Assembly: GCA_014360385.1 (NCBI GenBank)
Contig: JACIXO010000003.1
Coordinates: forward strand, 1-17,277
Source of the DNA: Actinomycetota bacterium
Lineage (GTDB): Bacteria > Actinomycetota > Humimicrobiia > Humimicrobiales > Humimicrobiaceae
DNA: 17,277 nucleotides
Direction: 5' to 3'
Below are positions 6,286-13,406 of this stretch, one piece after another. Both the position numbers and the translations under genes were made by a program. The notes under the pieces are model-generated. The model did no database searches. It worked only from the letters and a program-made list of their open reading frames with translations, and had not been told where the DNA came from. Each line of letters starts with the position of its first letter. The first letter of the stretch is position 1.

Positions 6286-8463
6286 TTGAGAAGTGGAATG
6301 GGTGGAATGGAATATATTGAAAACAAATGTGAGGTATCTATAGGAGATAGAACTATAACTTTTTTTACAGGAAGGCTAGCCAGACAGGCAGATGGCACAG
6401 TTCTGGTTAAATGCGGAGGTAATGGTGTTCTTGTTACTGCTGTAATGAACGAAAATCCTGTTGAAGGAGTGGATTTTGCACCGCTGACTGTTGATGTGGA
6501 GGAGAGAATGTATGCTGCAGGGAAAATCCCTGGAGGGTTTTTCAAGAGGGAAGGAAGAGCAAGTGAAAAAGCTATTTTAATCTCAAGACTTACAGACAGG
6601 CCTCTTCGACCTCTTTTTCCAAAAAATATGAGGAACGAAGTTCAGATAATTGCTACTGTTCTTTCAGTGGATCAAATAAATCCGTATGATATCCTGGTTA
6701 TGAATGGGGCCTCCATGGCTCTTTGTATCTCTGATATCCCTTTTAACGGACCTGTTGGTTCAGTAAGGGTGGCCAGGGTTGACGACAGGTGGGTGTTTAA
6801 CCCTGTCTTTGACGAGATTGAAAAGAGTGTTGTAGATATTGTAGTAGCAGGAACAGAAAATGCAATTTTGATGGTTGAAGCAAGCGGCAAAGAAGCAGAT
6901 GAAGAGATAGTTCTGGAGGCTATTGAAAGAGCCCATCCAGAGATTAAAAAAATTATAGAAGTTCAGAAAAGATTTGCTGAGGATGTGGGCAAAAGGAAGA
7001 AGGAGTTTTATAGTTTTGAAATAAAAAGCGAGATAAAAGAGAAGGTTAGAGAAATTGCTCTGGATAAAATACAGCAAAGACTGGATAAAGTAATTGAGTA
7101 TTCAGGTAGAGAAGATAGAGATAGTCTATTAAGTGGAACAAAAAAGGGTTATTTTCAGGACGAAATGAGATTAGTTCAGGACGAAGTGGTTAAAAAACTG
7201 GAACAAGAATTCCCTTCTGATGTTGAAGCTATAAAAGGTGCCCTTAAGGAACTTGAAAGGGAACTAGTCAGAGAAATGATACTGGAGAGAAACATAAGAC
7301 CTGATGGCAGGAAACCTTCTGAAATAAGGAGGATAAGCTGTGAGGTTGGTTTATTTCCAGGCACCACTCATGGAACAGGTCTTTTCACCAGAGGTAGGAC
7401 ACAGGTTCTTACAATCTTAGCCCTGGGTTCGATAAAGGAAGCACAGAGGATAGATACGCTTGAAGAAGAGGAAGAATTCAAAAGATTTATACATCATTAC
7501 AATTTTCCACCTTATTCAACCGGTGAGACGTGGCCACTGAAGGGGCCAAGAAGAAGAGAAATCGGACATGGGGCGCTGGCTGAGAGAGCATTAAAACCAA
7601 TGATTCCTCCTGAAGACACGTTCCCATATGCTTTAAGATTGGTTTCTGAAGTTTTAGAGTCGAATGGCTCAACCTCCATGGCAAGTGTGTGCGGTAGTAC
7701 CCTTGCCTTGATGGATGCGGGAGTTCCCATCAAGAATCCTGTCTCTGGAATTGCAATGGGACTGGTTAAAGAAGGGGATAGATTTGTGGTTTTATCTGAT
7801 ATTCAGGGAATAGAAGATTTTTATGGGGATATGGATTTTAAAGTTGCAGGAACCAAAAATGGAATAACAGCTCTTCAGATGGATATCAAGATTGAAGGTA
7901 TTAGTATAGATATAATAAGGGAGGCACTTCAGCAGGCCAGGGAGGGCAGGCTATATATATTATCTAAGATGTTGGAGGTGATTCCCGGGCCTAGAGAAAA
8001 GCTTGCCGATAATGTGCCTAAAATAACAATATTTAAAATACCAAGAGAGAAGATAGGTGAAATAATTGGGCCTGGTGGAAGGAATGTAAAGAGCATAAAA
8101 GAAGAATTTAAATTAGATGAGATTGAGCTCTATGATTTTAATGGAGAGGGTGTGGTTTCTATAACCTGTTCAGACAGTGAATCTATAAAGATGGCTCGAA
8201 AAAGAATCGAGACAATGCTCAAAGACATAGATGATATTAAAGAAGGAGAGGAGTTTCTGGGAACAGTTGTAGGAATAACCAGCTATGGTGCATTTGTCAA
8301 TCTGATTCCTGGTGTTGATGGTCTTCTTCATATATCGAAAATAACAGGAGGTAGAATTAACAGAGTTGAAGATTATTTAAAAGTAGGAGATAGAGTGTTA
8401 GTCAGAATTGCCAGCATTGGTAAGAATAGAAGAATTGCTCTGGAAAGAGTTGACGTTAAATAA
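6286..8463 (+). CDS. pnp: Polyribonucleotide nucleotidyltransferase (PNPase)
   Basis: PNPase is the trimeric 3'-5' phosphorolytic exoribonuclease. The 725 residues hold both RNase PH domains, the linking helical domain and the RNA-binding tail. The first PH domain covers about 15-145 (ARQADGTVLVKCGGNGVLVTA; RLTDRPLRPLFP 101-112). The helical domain covers about 245-325. The second PH domain is about 335-560, with NIRPDGRKPSEIR, HHYNFPPYSTGE (403-414) and the catalytic aspartates in DFYGDMDFKVAGT (511-523; D511 and D517 correspond to E. coli D486 and D492). The KH domain has IIGPGGRNVKSI (593-604). The S1 domain is 655-722 (GTVVGITSYGAFVNLIPGVDGLLHIS). The start is TTG; ATG at 6298 or 6307 would also keep every domain. 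It follows rpsO, and its last codons overlap the M16 peptidase start. Confidence 0.97.
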   Translation: MRSGMGGMEYIENKCEVSIGDRTITFFTGRLARQADGTVLVKCGGNGVLVTAVMNENPVEGVDFAPLTVDVEERMYAAGKIPGGFFKREGRASEKAILISRLTDRPLRPLFPKNMRNEVQIIATVLSVDQINPYDILVMNGASMALCISDIPFNGPVGSVRVARVDDRWVFNPVFDEIEKSVVDIVVAGTENAILMVEASGKEADEEIVLEAIERAHPEIKKIIEVQKRFAEDVGKRKKEFYSFEIKSEIKEKVREIALDKIQQRLDKVIEYSGREDRDSLLSGTKKGYFQDEMRLVQDEVVKKLEQEFPSDVEAIKGALKELERELVREMILERNIRPDGRKPSEIRRISCEVGLFPGTTHGTGLFTRGRTQVLTILALGSIKEAQRIDTLEEEEEFKRFIHHYNFPPYSTGETWPLKGPRRREIGHGALAERALKPMIPPEDTFPYALRLVSEVLESNGSTSMASVCGSTLALMDAGVPIKNPVSGIAMGLVKEGDRFVVLSDIQGIEDFYGDMDFKVAGTKNGITALQMDIKIEGISIDIIREALQQAREGRLYILSKMLEVIPGPREKLADNVPKITIFKIPREKIGEIIGPGGRNVKSIKEEFKLDEIELYDFNGEGVVSITCSDSESIKMARKRIETMLKDIDDIKEGEEFLGTVVGITSYGAFVNLIPGVDGLLHISKITGGRINRVEDYLKVGDRVLVRIASIGKNRRIALERVDVK

Positions 8464-9772
8464 AATTACAAGCGAGGTAAATGGTAAAATAAGTTCTTCC
8501 ACTCTAAAATTTGATAAATACGAGGTAACTGAGTTTGACAACGGCCTTAGGGTTGTAAGTGAATATATCCCCCATTTCAGATCCATTTCGCTCGGATTCT
8601 GGATTGGTGTTGGCTCAAGAAGTGAGACTCATGAAATAAATGGAATCACCCATCTTATAGAACATCTCCTTTTTAAAGGAACTAAAACACGTAGTTACCG
8701 TGATATTGCTATAGCTTTTGATTCACTTGGTGCCGAGTTTAATGCTTTTACTGATAAGGAGAATACCTGCGTCTATGCAGATTTTCTTGATACCCACCTT
8801 GATCAATGTGTGGAGCTTCTATTCGATGTTGTATTCAATCCATCCTTTCTTCCGGAAAATATAAAAACTGAGAAGAAAATAGTTCTTGAAGAAATCAAAA
8901 TGGTTGAAGATAATCCTTCTGATAATATTTTCAATTACTTTTATAAGGTTATCCTGAATGGTCATCCTTTAAGCCTCCCTGTGCTAGGCACAAGGAAGTC
9001 ACTGGGAAATCTGGATTCTGATGTTATCTGGCAGTATTTTTCGAAGAATTTTACTCTTAATAATATTGTTATCTCTGCTGCGGGAAATATCAAACACAGT
9101 GATCTTATAGAGGCGATAAAGAAGCATATAGAGAGTATAAACAATACCAATAACGGTAAGAAGAGAAGTTATCTTAAGAGCCTAAATATTTCCAACCCTG
9201 AAATAATATGTGCTAAAAAGATATATAAGAGAAAAATAAAAGCCACTCATCTATGCTACGGTGGGATTGGCTGCAGAAGGAGCAGCGATGATAGGTTTGC
9301 TCTTTCACTTTTAACTAATATGATTGGTGGAAACATGAGTAGCAGGCTGTTTCAGAAAGTCAGAGAAGAAAAGGGACTTTCTTATTCAATTTTTGCAAGC
9401 AATACTCAATACATTGATACAGGTGTGGTATGTATTTATGCTGCTTCTTCTCCAAAAAATGTCTATAAGGTTCTGGATCTTATTGAGGAAGAAATAGAGG
9501 ATATAAAGAAGAATGGGGTAAAGGAAATCGAACTTGAGAGAGCCAAGGAAAACATGAAGGGTGGTATAGTGTTAAATATCGAAGATATAAGTTCGAGGAT
9601 GTCTCGACTTGGAAAAAGTCTACTTATGGACAATAAGATTTTGACTATTGATGAAATTATGAAGAAAATAGACAGAGTAAGCCTCAAGGATGTGGAAGAA
9701 GTGGTGCATAAATATTTTCAGCCAGAAAGAATGAGCCTTGTTGTGATGGGAGATATGGCGAAAGGGGGATAG
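8450..9772 (+). CDS. M16 family zinc metallopeptidase (processing-peptidase-like, MlpA/YmxG type)
   Basis: A one-chain M16B peptidase of about 440 residues. Numbered from TTG 8450, the inverted zinc motif HLIEH (68-72) provides the two His and the catalytic Glu, and E148 in IVLEEIKMVEDNP is the expected third zinc ligand about 77 residues on. The C-terminal half carries the M16 substrate-clamping motif SRLFQKVREEKGLSYS (298-313, with the conserved Arg and Tyr). No signal peptide is seen, so it is cytoplasmic. Relatives next to pnp in Gram-positives are annotated as mitochondrial-processing-peptidase-like or MlpA-type; their substrates are largely unknown. A TTG at 8408 would extend it further into pnp without homology-like sequence. 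TTG 8450 gives a 14-base overlap and suggests coupled translation, but it has only a weak ribosome site. dapB follows two bases after the stop. Confidence 0.92.
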   Translation: MTLNKITSEVNGKISSSTLKFDKYEVTEFDNGLRVVSEYIPHFRSISLGFWIGVGSRSETHEINGITHLIEHLLFKGTKTRSYRDIAIAFDSLGAEFNAFTDKENTCVYADFLDTHLDQCVELLFDVVFNPSFLPENIKTEKKIVLEEIKMVEDNPSDNIFNYFYKVILNGHPLSLPVLGTRKSLGNLDSDVIWQYFSKNFTLNNIVISAAGNIKHSDLIEAIKKHIESINNTNNGKKRSYLKSLNISNPEIICAKKIYKRKIKATHLCYGGIGCRRSSDDRFALSLLTNMIGGNMSSRLFQKVREEKGLSYSIFASNTQYIDTGVVCIYAASSPKNVYKVLDLIEEEIEDIKKNGVKEIELERAKENMKGGIVLNIEDISSRMSRLGKSLLMDNKILTIDEIMKKIDRVSLKDVEEVVHKYFQPERMSLVVMGDMAKGG

Positions 9773-9774
9773 GG

Positions 9775-10572
9775 ATGAAAAAGGTGGTAATATTCGGAAT
9801 AAGTGGGAAAATGGGAACCACAATTTCCAGGGAGCTCTTAAAGGAGAAGGATATAGCACTTGTGGGTGGCTATGACAAAGAGAATGTTGGCAGGGACATT
9901 GGTGAGGTTTTGGGGATAGAAAAGACAGGATGTAGAATCTATAATTCTTATGATGAAATTGGAAAGCTTCGTCCTGACATAATTGTGGATTTTTCAAGTG
10001 CAGAGCTGGCTGTCAAGACTATAAACTGGGCACTTGATAACTCTATAAATATAATAGTTGGGACCACTGGGATAAAGAAGGAAGAGTTAGCCGTAATAGA
10101 GGAAAAAGCCCTTGCTTCAAAGAGCAAGGTTCTCATAGCTCCAAATTTTTCCATAGGAGCTGTGATTATGATAAAGGTTTGTGGGTTAGTAGCAAAATAT
10201 TTTGATAGTTGCGAAATTATTGAGTTACACCACGATAAGAAGAAAGACGCTCCCTCTGGTACGTCTATCTCTACAGCTGAAGAAATATCAAGACAGAAAA
10301 ACTTTAGTTCAGGTAGGTTGAGGGAAGAGGAGACAGAGACAGTCAGTGGTAGCAGAGGTGCCTTTGTTAATGGAATTCATATACACAGTGTGAGGCTTTC
10401 AGGGCTTCTTGCCCACCAGGAGGTTATATTTGGTTGTTGTGGTCAGACTCTTTCTATAAGGCATGACAGTCTGGATAGGACAGCGTTTTATCCTGGAGTA
10501 ATTCTCGCCATAAGAAGCATAGATAATCTCTCAAATTTCACATTTGGGTTAGATAAGTTGATTAAAATTTAA
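9775..10572 (+). CDS. dapB: 4-hydroxy-tetrahydrodipicolinate reductase
   Basis: DapB reduces hydroxytetrahydrodipicolinate to tetrahydrodipicolinate with NAD(P)H, the second committed step to diaminopimelate for peptidoglycan and lysine. The 265 residues show the Rossmann motif GISGKMG (8-14), VGTTGI (95-100), APNFSIG (122-128), the catalytic ELHHDKKKDAPSGTS (150-164: H152/H153, K156 and the substrate-binding PSGT), and FGLDKL near the end. ATG 9775 follows AGGGGG at six bases inside the M16 gene end, and the two genes are separated by two bases, so they are one transcription unit. The codons for the last eight residues and the stop are repeated downstream. Confidence 0.97.
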   Translation: MKKVVIFGISGKMGTTISRELLKEKDIALVGGYDKENVGRDIGEVLGIEKTGCRIYNSYDEIGKLRPDIIVDFSSAELAVKTINWALDNSINIIVGTTGIKKEELAVIEEKALASKSKVLIAPNFSIGAVIMIKVCGLVAKYFDSCEIIELHHDKKKDAPSGTSISTAEEISRQKNFSSGRLREEETETVSGSRGAFVNGIHIHSVRLSGLLAHQEVIFGCCGQTLSIRHDSLDRTAFYPGVILAIRSIDNLSNFTFGLDKLIKI

Positions 10573-10635
10573 GGAAGATAGACTTAAAGGTAGTCTACGA
10601 AGATGATTGGTTAGATAAGTTGATTAAAATTTAAG
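10547..10635 (+). repeat. 27-bp exact direct repeat: dapB 3' end copied into the dapB-dapA spacer
   Basis: Bases 10547-10573 recur exactly at 10609-10635, 62 bases downstream. The first copy encodes the last dapB residues LDKLIKI and the stop. The second, again ending in ATTTAA, lies in the spacer before dapA, out of phase with the dapB frame. Between them is a short interrupted palindrome TAGACT-N7-AGTCTA (10579-10597). Perfect identity over 27 bases implies recent duplication or active maintenance. Confidence 0.9.
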
Positions 10636-10648
10636 TAGAATTAGCTTC

Positions 10649-10656
10649 AGGAGGTG
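10649..10656 (+). promoter_or_regulatory. Strong Shine-Dalgarno site of dapA
   Basis: AGGAGGTG ends five bases before ATG 10662, which fixes the dapA start. Confidence 0.85.
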
Positions 10657-10661
10657 CACTT

Positions 10662-11573
10662 ATGGCTAAAGTAGCTAAGTCTTCTATAGCTGATATAGGT
10701 GAAGTAATAACTGCAATGGTGACTCCATTTGACGAGGGGCTCAATCTGGATTTAGAAGCTTGTGGTAGGCTGATAGAATACTTGATTGAGAATGGAAGCG
10801 ATGGGGTTCTTCTTTCAGGAACCACTGGAGAGTCACCAACCCTTAGTGATGAAGAAAAGCTCTCATTGTTCAGATTTGCAAAAGAGAGTTATGGAAATAA
10901 AACCAAAATAATTGCAGGTACTGGTTCAAATGATACAAAACACTCAATAGAACTTTCTAAAGAAGCAGAGAAGATAGGGGTTGACTGTTTGCTTCTGGTC
11001 ACACCTTATTACAACAAACCTACTCAATGGGGGCTTTACAAACATTTTGAAGCCATAGCCAGAGAAGTTAGTCTTCCTATTATTGTTTACAATGTTCCTT
11101 CAAGAACATCCTGCAATATAAGTTCCAAGATTTGCGTGGAACTTTCAAAAATTGACAATATAGTGGGAGTCAAGGAAGCAAGCGGTGACCTTAAGCAAAT
11201 TTCAGAGATAGTGAGGGACTCTCAGGAGGGTTTCCTTGTTTTTAGCGGTAATGATGGTGAAACTTTGCCTATACTGTCGGTTGGAGGATATGGAGTTATA
11301 AGTGTTGCGTCTCACCTGATAGGAAGGGAGATAAAGAAAATGATTTCTTGCTTTAAGCAGGGTAGAGTAAAAGAAGCCTCAGAGCTACACTCTTACTGGC
11401 TGGATTTGTTTTACAGTATCTTTATAACAACCAATCCTATTCCAGTAAAAGAGGCTTTGAATCTGAAAGGTATAAAGGTTGGCTCAACTCGGCCTCCACT
11501 TTATCCGATGGATGAAAGACAGTCTAAAGAGTTTAGGGATATTTTGTTAAAGTATAAAATAATAAGTGGATAA
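10662..11573 (+). CDS. dapA: 4-hydroxy-tetrahydrodipicolinate synthase
   Basis: DapA condenses pyruvate with aspartate semialdehyde, the first step specific to diaminopimelate and lysine. The 303-residue TIM barrel shows GTTGESPTL (53-61), TPYYNKPTQ (114-122), YNVPSRT (143-149), and the Schiff-base lysine K171 in GVKEASGD (169-176). Y143 and the YYNKP tyrosines correspond to the family's proton-relay residues. The N terminus carries about ten extra residues before the barrel, as in some actinobacterial forms. It lies 89 bases after dapB and about 137 before RNase J; the dapA-rnj pairing is found in both Actinobacteria and Bacilli. The stop TAA is followed at once by a second TAA created by an 11-bp tandem repeat. 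Confidence 0.97.
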   Translation: MAKVAKSSIADIGEVITAMVTPFDEGLNLDLEACGRLIEYLIENGSDGVLLSGTTGESPTLSDEEKLSLFRFAKESYGNKTKIIAGTGSNDTKHSIELSKEAEKIGVDCLLLVTPYYNKPTQWGLYKHFEAIAREVSLPIIVYNVPSRTSCNISSKICVELSKIDNIVGVKEASGDLKQISEIVRDSQEGFLVFSGNDGETLPILSVGGYGVISVASHLIGREIKKMISCFKQGRVKEASELHSYWLDLFYSIFITTNPIPVKEALNLKGIKVGSTRPPLYPMDERQSKEFRDILLKYKIISG

Positions 11574-11583
11574 TAAGTGGATA
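11559..11583 (+). repeat. 11-bp tandem repeat spanning the dapA stop
   Basis: TAATAAGTGGA (11560-11570) is followed directly by an identical TAATAAGTGGA (11571-11581), and the period of 11 holds over 11559-11583. The dapA stop TAA (11571-11573) is the first triplet of the second unit. The tandem gives an in-frame TAA TAA double stop. Confidence 0.85.
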
Positions 11584-11590
11584 GGGGAAT

Positions 11591-11651
11591 TTGTTATTTA
11601 CTACTGGCTTGTATTAATATTGTGTTGATATATATTGTATTGAGTTATATT
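11591..11651 (+). promoter_or_regulatory. Possible promoter upstream of RNase J (weak)
   Basis: Within the AT-rich dapA-rnj spacer, TTGATA (11625-11630) and TATATT (11646-11651) each match the sigma-70/sigma-A boxes at five of six positions, but the spacer is only 15 bases. Another weak pair lies at 11591-11617 (TTGTTA, TATTAA). The region also holds a degenerate TATTGAGT repeat (11638-11645 and 11648-11655). Low confidence because such matches arise by chance in AT-rich DNA. Confidence 0.2.
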
Positions 11652-11668
11652 GAGTCAAATATTTCTAT

Positions 11669-11710
11669 GGGAGGGGGTTAGTCTTACGGCCTTAGCCTTA
11701 TAGTGTAAAA
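11669..11710 (+). promoter_or_regulatory. RNase J 5' region: distant G-rich Shine-Dalgarno-like run and -10-like TATAGT just before ATG
   Basis: GGGAGGGGG (11669-11677) resembles a ribosome site but ends 33 bases before the start, and no ATG, GTG or TTG lies at a useful distance from it. In the RNase J frame TAG at 11693 rules out a longer protein. The bases right before ATG 11711 (GTAAAA) contain no Shine-Dalgarno. TATAGT (11699-11704) lies six bases before the ATG, the spacing expected of a -10 box for a transcript beginning at the A of the start codon. Confidence 0.4.
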
Positions 11711-13375
11711 ATGCCAAAGAAAAGTAGCCTTAAACTAATACCCTTAGGGGGTCTTGATGAAGTTGGAAAGAATATGATGATTCTAGAAAAGGATAATCAA
11801 ATTTTGATTATCGACTGTGGCGTTGTTTTTCCTGACGATGAAATGCTTGGTATTGATTTTGTGATACCTGATTTTACTTACATAAGGAAAAACATAGATA
11901 AAATCAAGGCAATAATACTAACTCATGGACACGAAGACCACATAGGGGCTGTCCCATTTCTTCTGAAAGAAGTTAATGTGCCTATTTATGCTACTAAATT
12001 AACCCTGGGTCTTGTCAGAGTCAAATTGGATGAGTTCCAAGTTTATACCTCTGTTGAGCTTAATGAGATTGATCCAGATAGGTCTCTATCTATCGGGCCC
12101 TTTGATATAAGTTTTTTCAGGGTAAGCCACAGCATCCCGGATGGAGTTGGCCTTATAATAAGAACTGATATAGGTACTATAGTTCACTCAGGTGATTTCA
12201 AGTTTGATCAGAGTCCTGTAGACGGAAAAATAACTGAATACTCGAAAATTGGAGAAGCGGGTAAAGAAGGTGTGTTTGCACTCCTGTGTGATAGTACGAA
12301 TGCTGAAGAGCCAGGTTACACTCTTCCGGAGAGGGATGTGGGAAAGACGCTACTTGAGAAGTTTGAGGAGGCTAAAAAAAGAATTATAGTGGCTACCTTT
12401 TCTTCCCATATCCATAGAATACAGCAGGTTATGGATGTTTCCCATAAATTAGGTAAGAAAGTTGCCATTTCCGGTAAGTCTATTCTGAAGACAATCAAAG
12501 TAGCTGAGGAATTGGGTTATCTTAAGATTCCCAGAAATACCATAATTCCTATAACCAGGATAGACGAGTATCCTTTGAGAGAGATAGTTATACTTTCTAC
12601 TGGAAGCCAGGGTGAACCTCTCTCTGCTTTGCATAAAATGGCTTTAAATGAACATAAAAGAGTACAGATTATGAAGGGAGACACAGTTATAATTTCGGCC
12701 TCTCCCATTCCTGGCAATGAGAAGGCTATTTCGAATACTATAAACATGTTGATAAAGCAGGGTGCTGACGTATTTTATGAGTCTATAGCCGGGGTTCATG
12801 TGTCTGGCCATGCAGCCCAGGAGGAAATTAAGATGATGATAAATCTGGTGAGACCGCGATATTTTATCCCGATTCATGGAGAAAATAAACATAAAATCCA
12901 GAATGCTAAACTAGCGCAACTTTTGGGAATAAAGGAGGAGAACATAATCATTGCAAGAAATGGAGATATTATAAAGATGAACGAGAACGTTTGCAGGATT
13001 TCCAGTAATTTGAATCCCAAAACGATTTATATAGATGGTATAGGCTCTGGTGATATGGAAGATATTGTTATCAAGGATAGAAAATTACTCTCCAGAGATG
13101 GCATTATGGTGGTCGTTGTGGGAATAAATGAAGAGAAGAAAAAGATAGTGTGTGAACCTGATTTTATTTTCAAAGGAATAATATACATAGATGAGTTTGA
13201 TTCTATATTAGAAGCTTGCAAGGAACTGGTTATAGATTCCATTGACAAATGCTTTGCGAGCAATATCACTGCGAGTGGGATTCATGAAAGGTACATAAAG
13301 GATAGGCTTGAAAAATTTGTTTACAAAAAGATAAGAATAAAACCTGTCATAATAACGAAGGTAATGAATGTCTAA
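11711..13375 (+). CDS. rnj: Ribonuclease J
   Basis: RNase J is a metallo-beta-lactamase/beta-CASP ribonuclease with endonuclease and 5'-3' exonuclease activity in mRNA turnover and rRNA maturation. The 554 residues show the RNase J N terminus LKLIPLGGLDEVGKNM (7-22), the zinc motif HGHEDH (72-77), H140 in FRVSHSIPD, SGDFKFDQ (160-167), the beta-CASP motifs CDSTNAEEPG (193-202), ATFSSHIHR (228-236) and STGSQGEP (296-303), then HVSGHA (363-368) and IPIHGE (386-391), followed by the C-terminal domain. The length matches the shorter single RNase J of many Gram-positives. ATG 11711 is forced by a stop 18 bases upstream, and it lacks a normal ribosome site. With pnp in the same run, the window encodes both a 5' and a 3' exoribonuclease. 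Confidence 0.96.
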   Translation: MPKKSSLKLIPLGGLDEVGKNMMILEKDNQILIIDCGVVFPDDEMLGIDFVIPDFTYIRKNIDKIKAIILTHGHEDHIGAVPFLLKEVNVPIYATKLTLGLVRVKLDEFQVYTSVELNEIDPDRSLSIGPFDISFFRVSHSIPDGVGLIIRTDIGTIVHSGDFKFDQSPVDGKITEYSKIGEAGKEGVFALLCDSTNAEEPGYTLPERDVGKTLLEKFEEAKKRIIVATFSSHIHRIQQVMDVSHKLGKKVAISGKSILKTIKVAEELGYLKIPRNTIIPITRIDEYPLREIVILSTGSQGEPLSALHKMALNEHKRVQIMKGDTVIISASPIPGNEKAISNTINMLIKQGADVFYESIAGVHVSGHAAQEEIKMMINLVRPRYFIPIHGENKHKIQNAKLAQLLGIKEENIIIARNGDIIKMNENVCRISSNLNPKTIYIDGIGSGDMEDIVIKDRKLLSRDGIMVVVVGINEEKKKIVCEPDFIFKGIIYIDEFDSILEACKELVIDSIDKCFASNITASGIHERYIKDRLEKFVYKKIRIKPVIITKVMNV

Positions 13376-13400
13376 TAGATGCCTAATAAATGTCTAAAGA
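13368..13400 (+). repeat. Three tandem 11-bp units spanning the RNase J stop and reaching the ftsK ribosome site
   Basis: ATGTCTAATAG (13368-13378), ATGCCTAATAA (13379-13389) and ATGTCTAAAGA (13390-13400) follow each other at a strict period of 11, with 9 of 11 and 8 of 11 matches to the first. The RNase J stop TAA (13373-13375) lies in unit one and is followed at once by TAG. Unit three ends in the AGA of AGAGG, the ftsK Shine-Dalgarno (13398-13402). Confidence 0.8.
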
Positions 13401-13406
13401 GGTATT

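Noticed and set aside
8408..8449. Upstream TTG start for the M16 peptidase
   Set aside because: It would add residues read out of frame from the pnp S1 domain end; TTG 8450 gives a normal short overlap.
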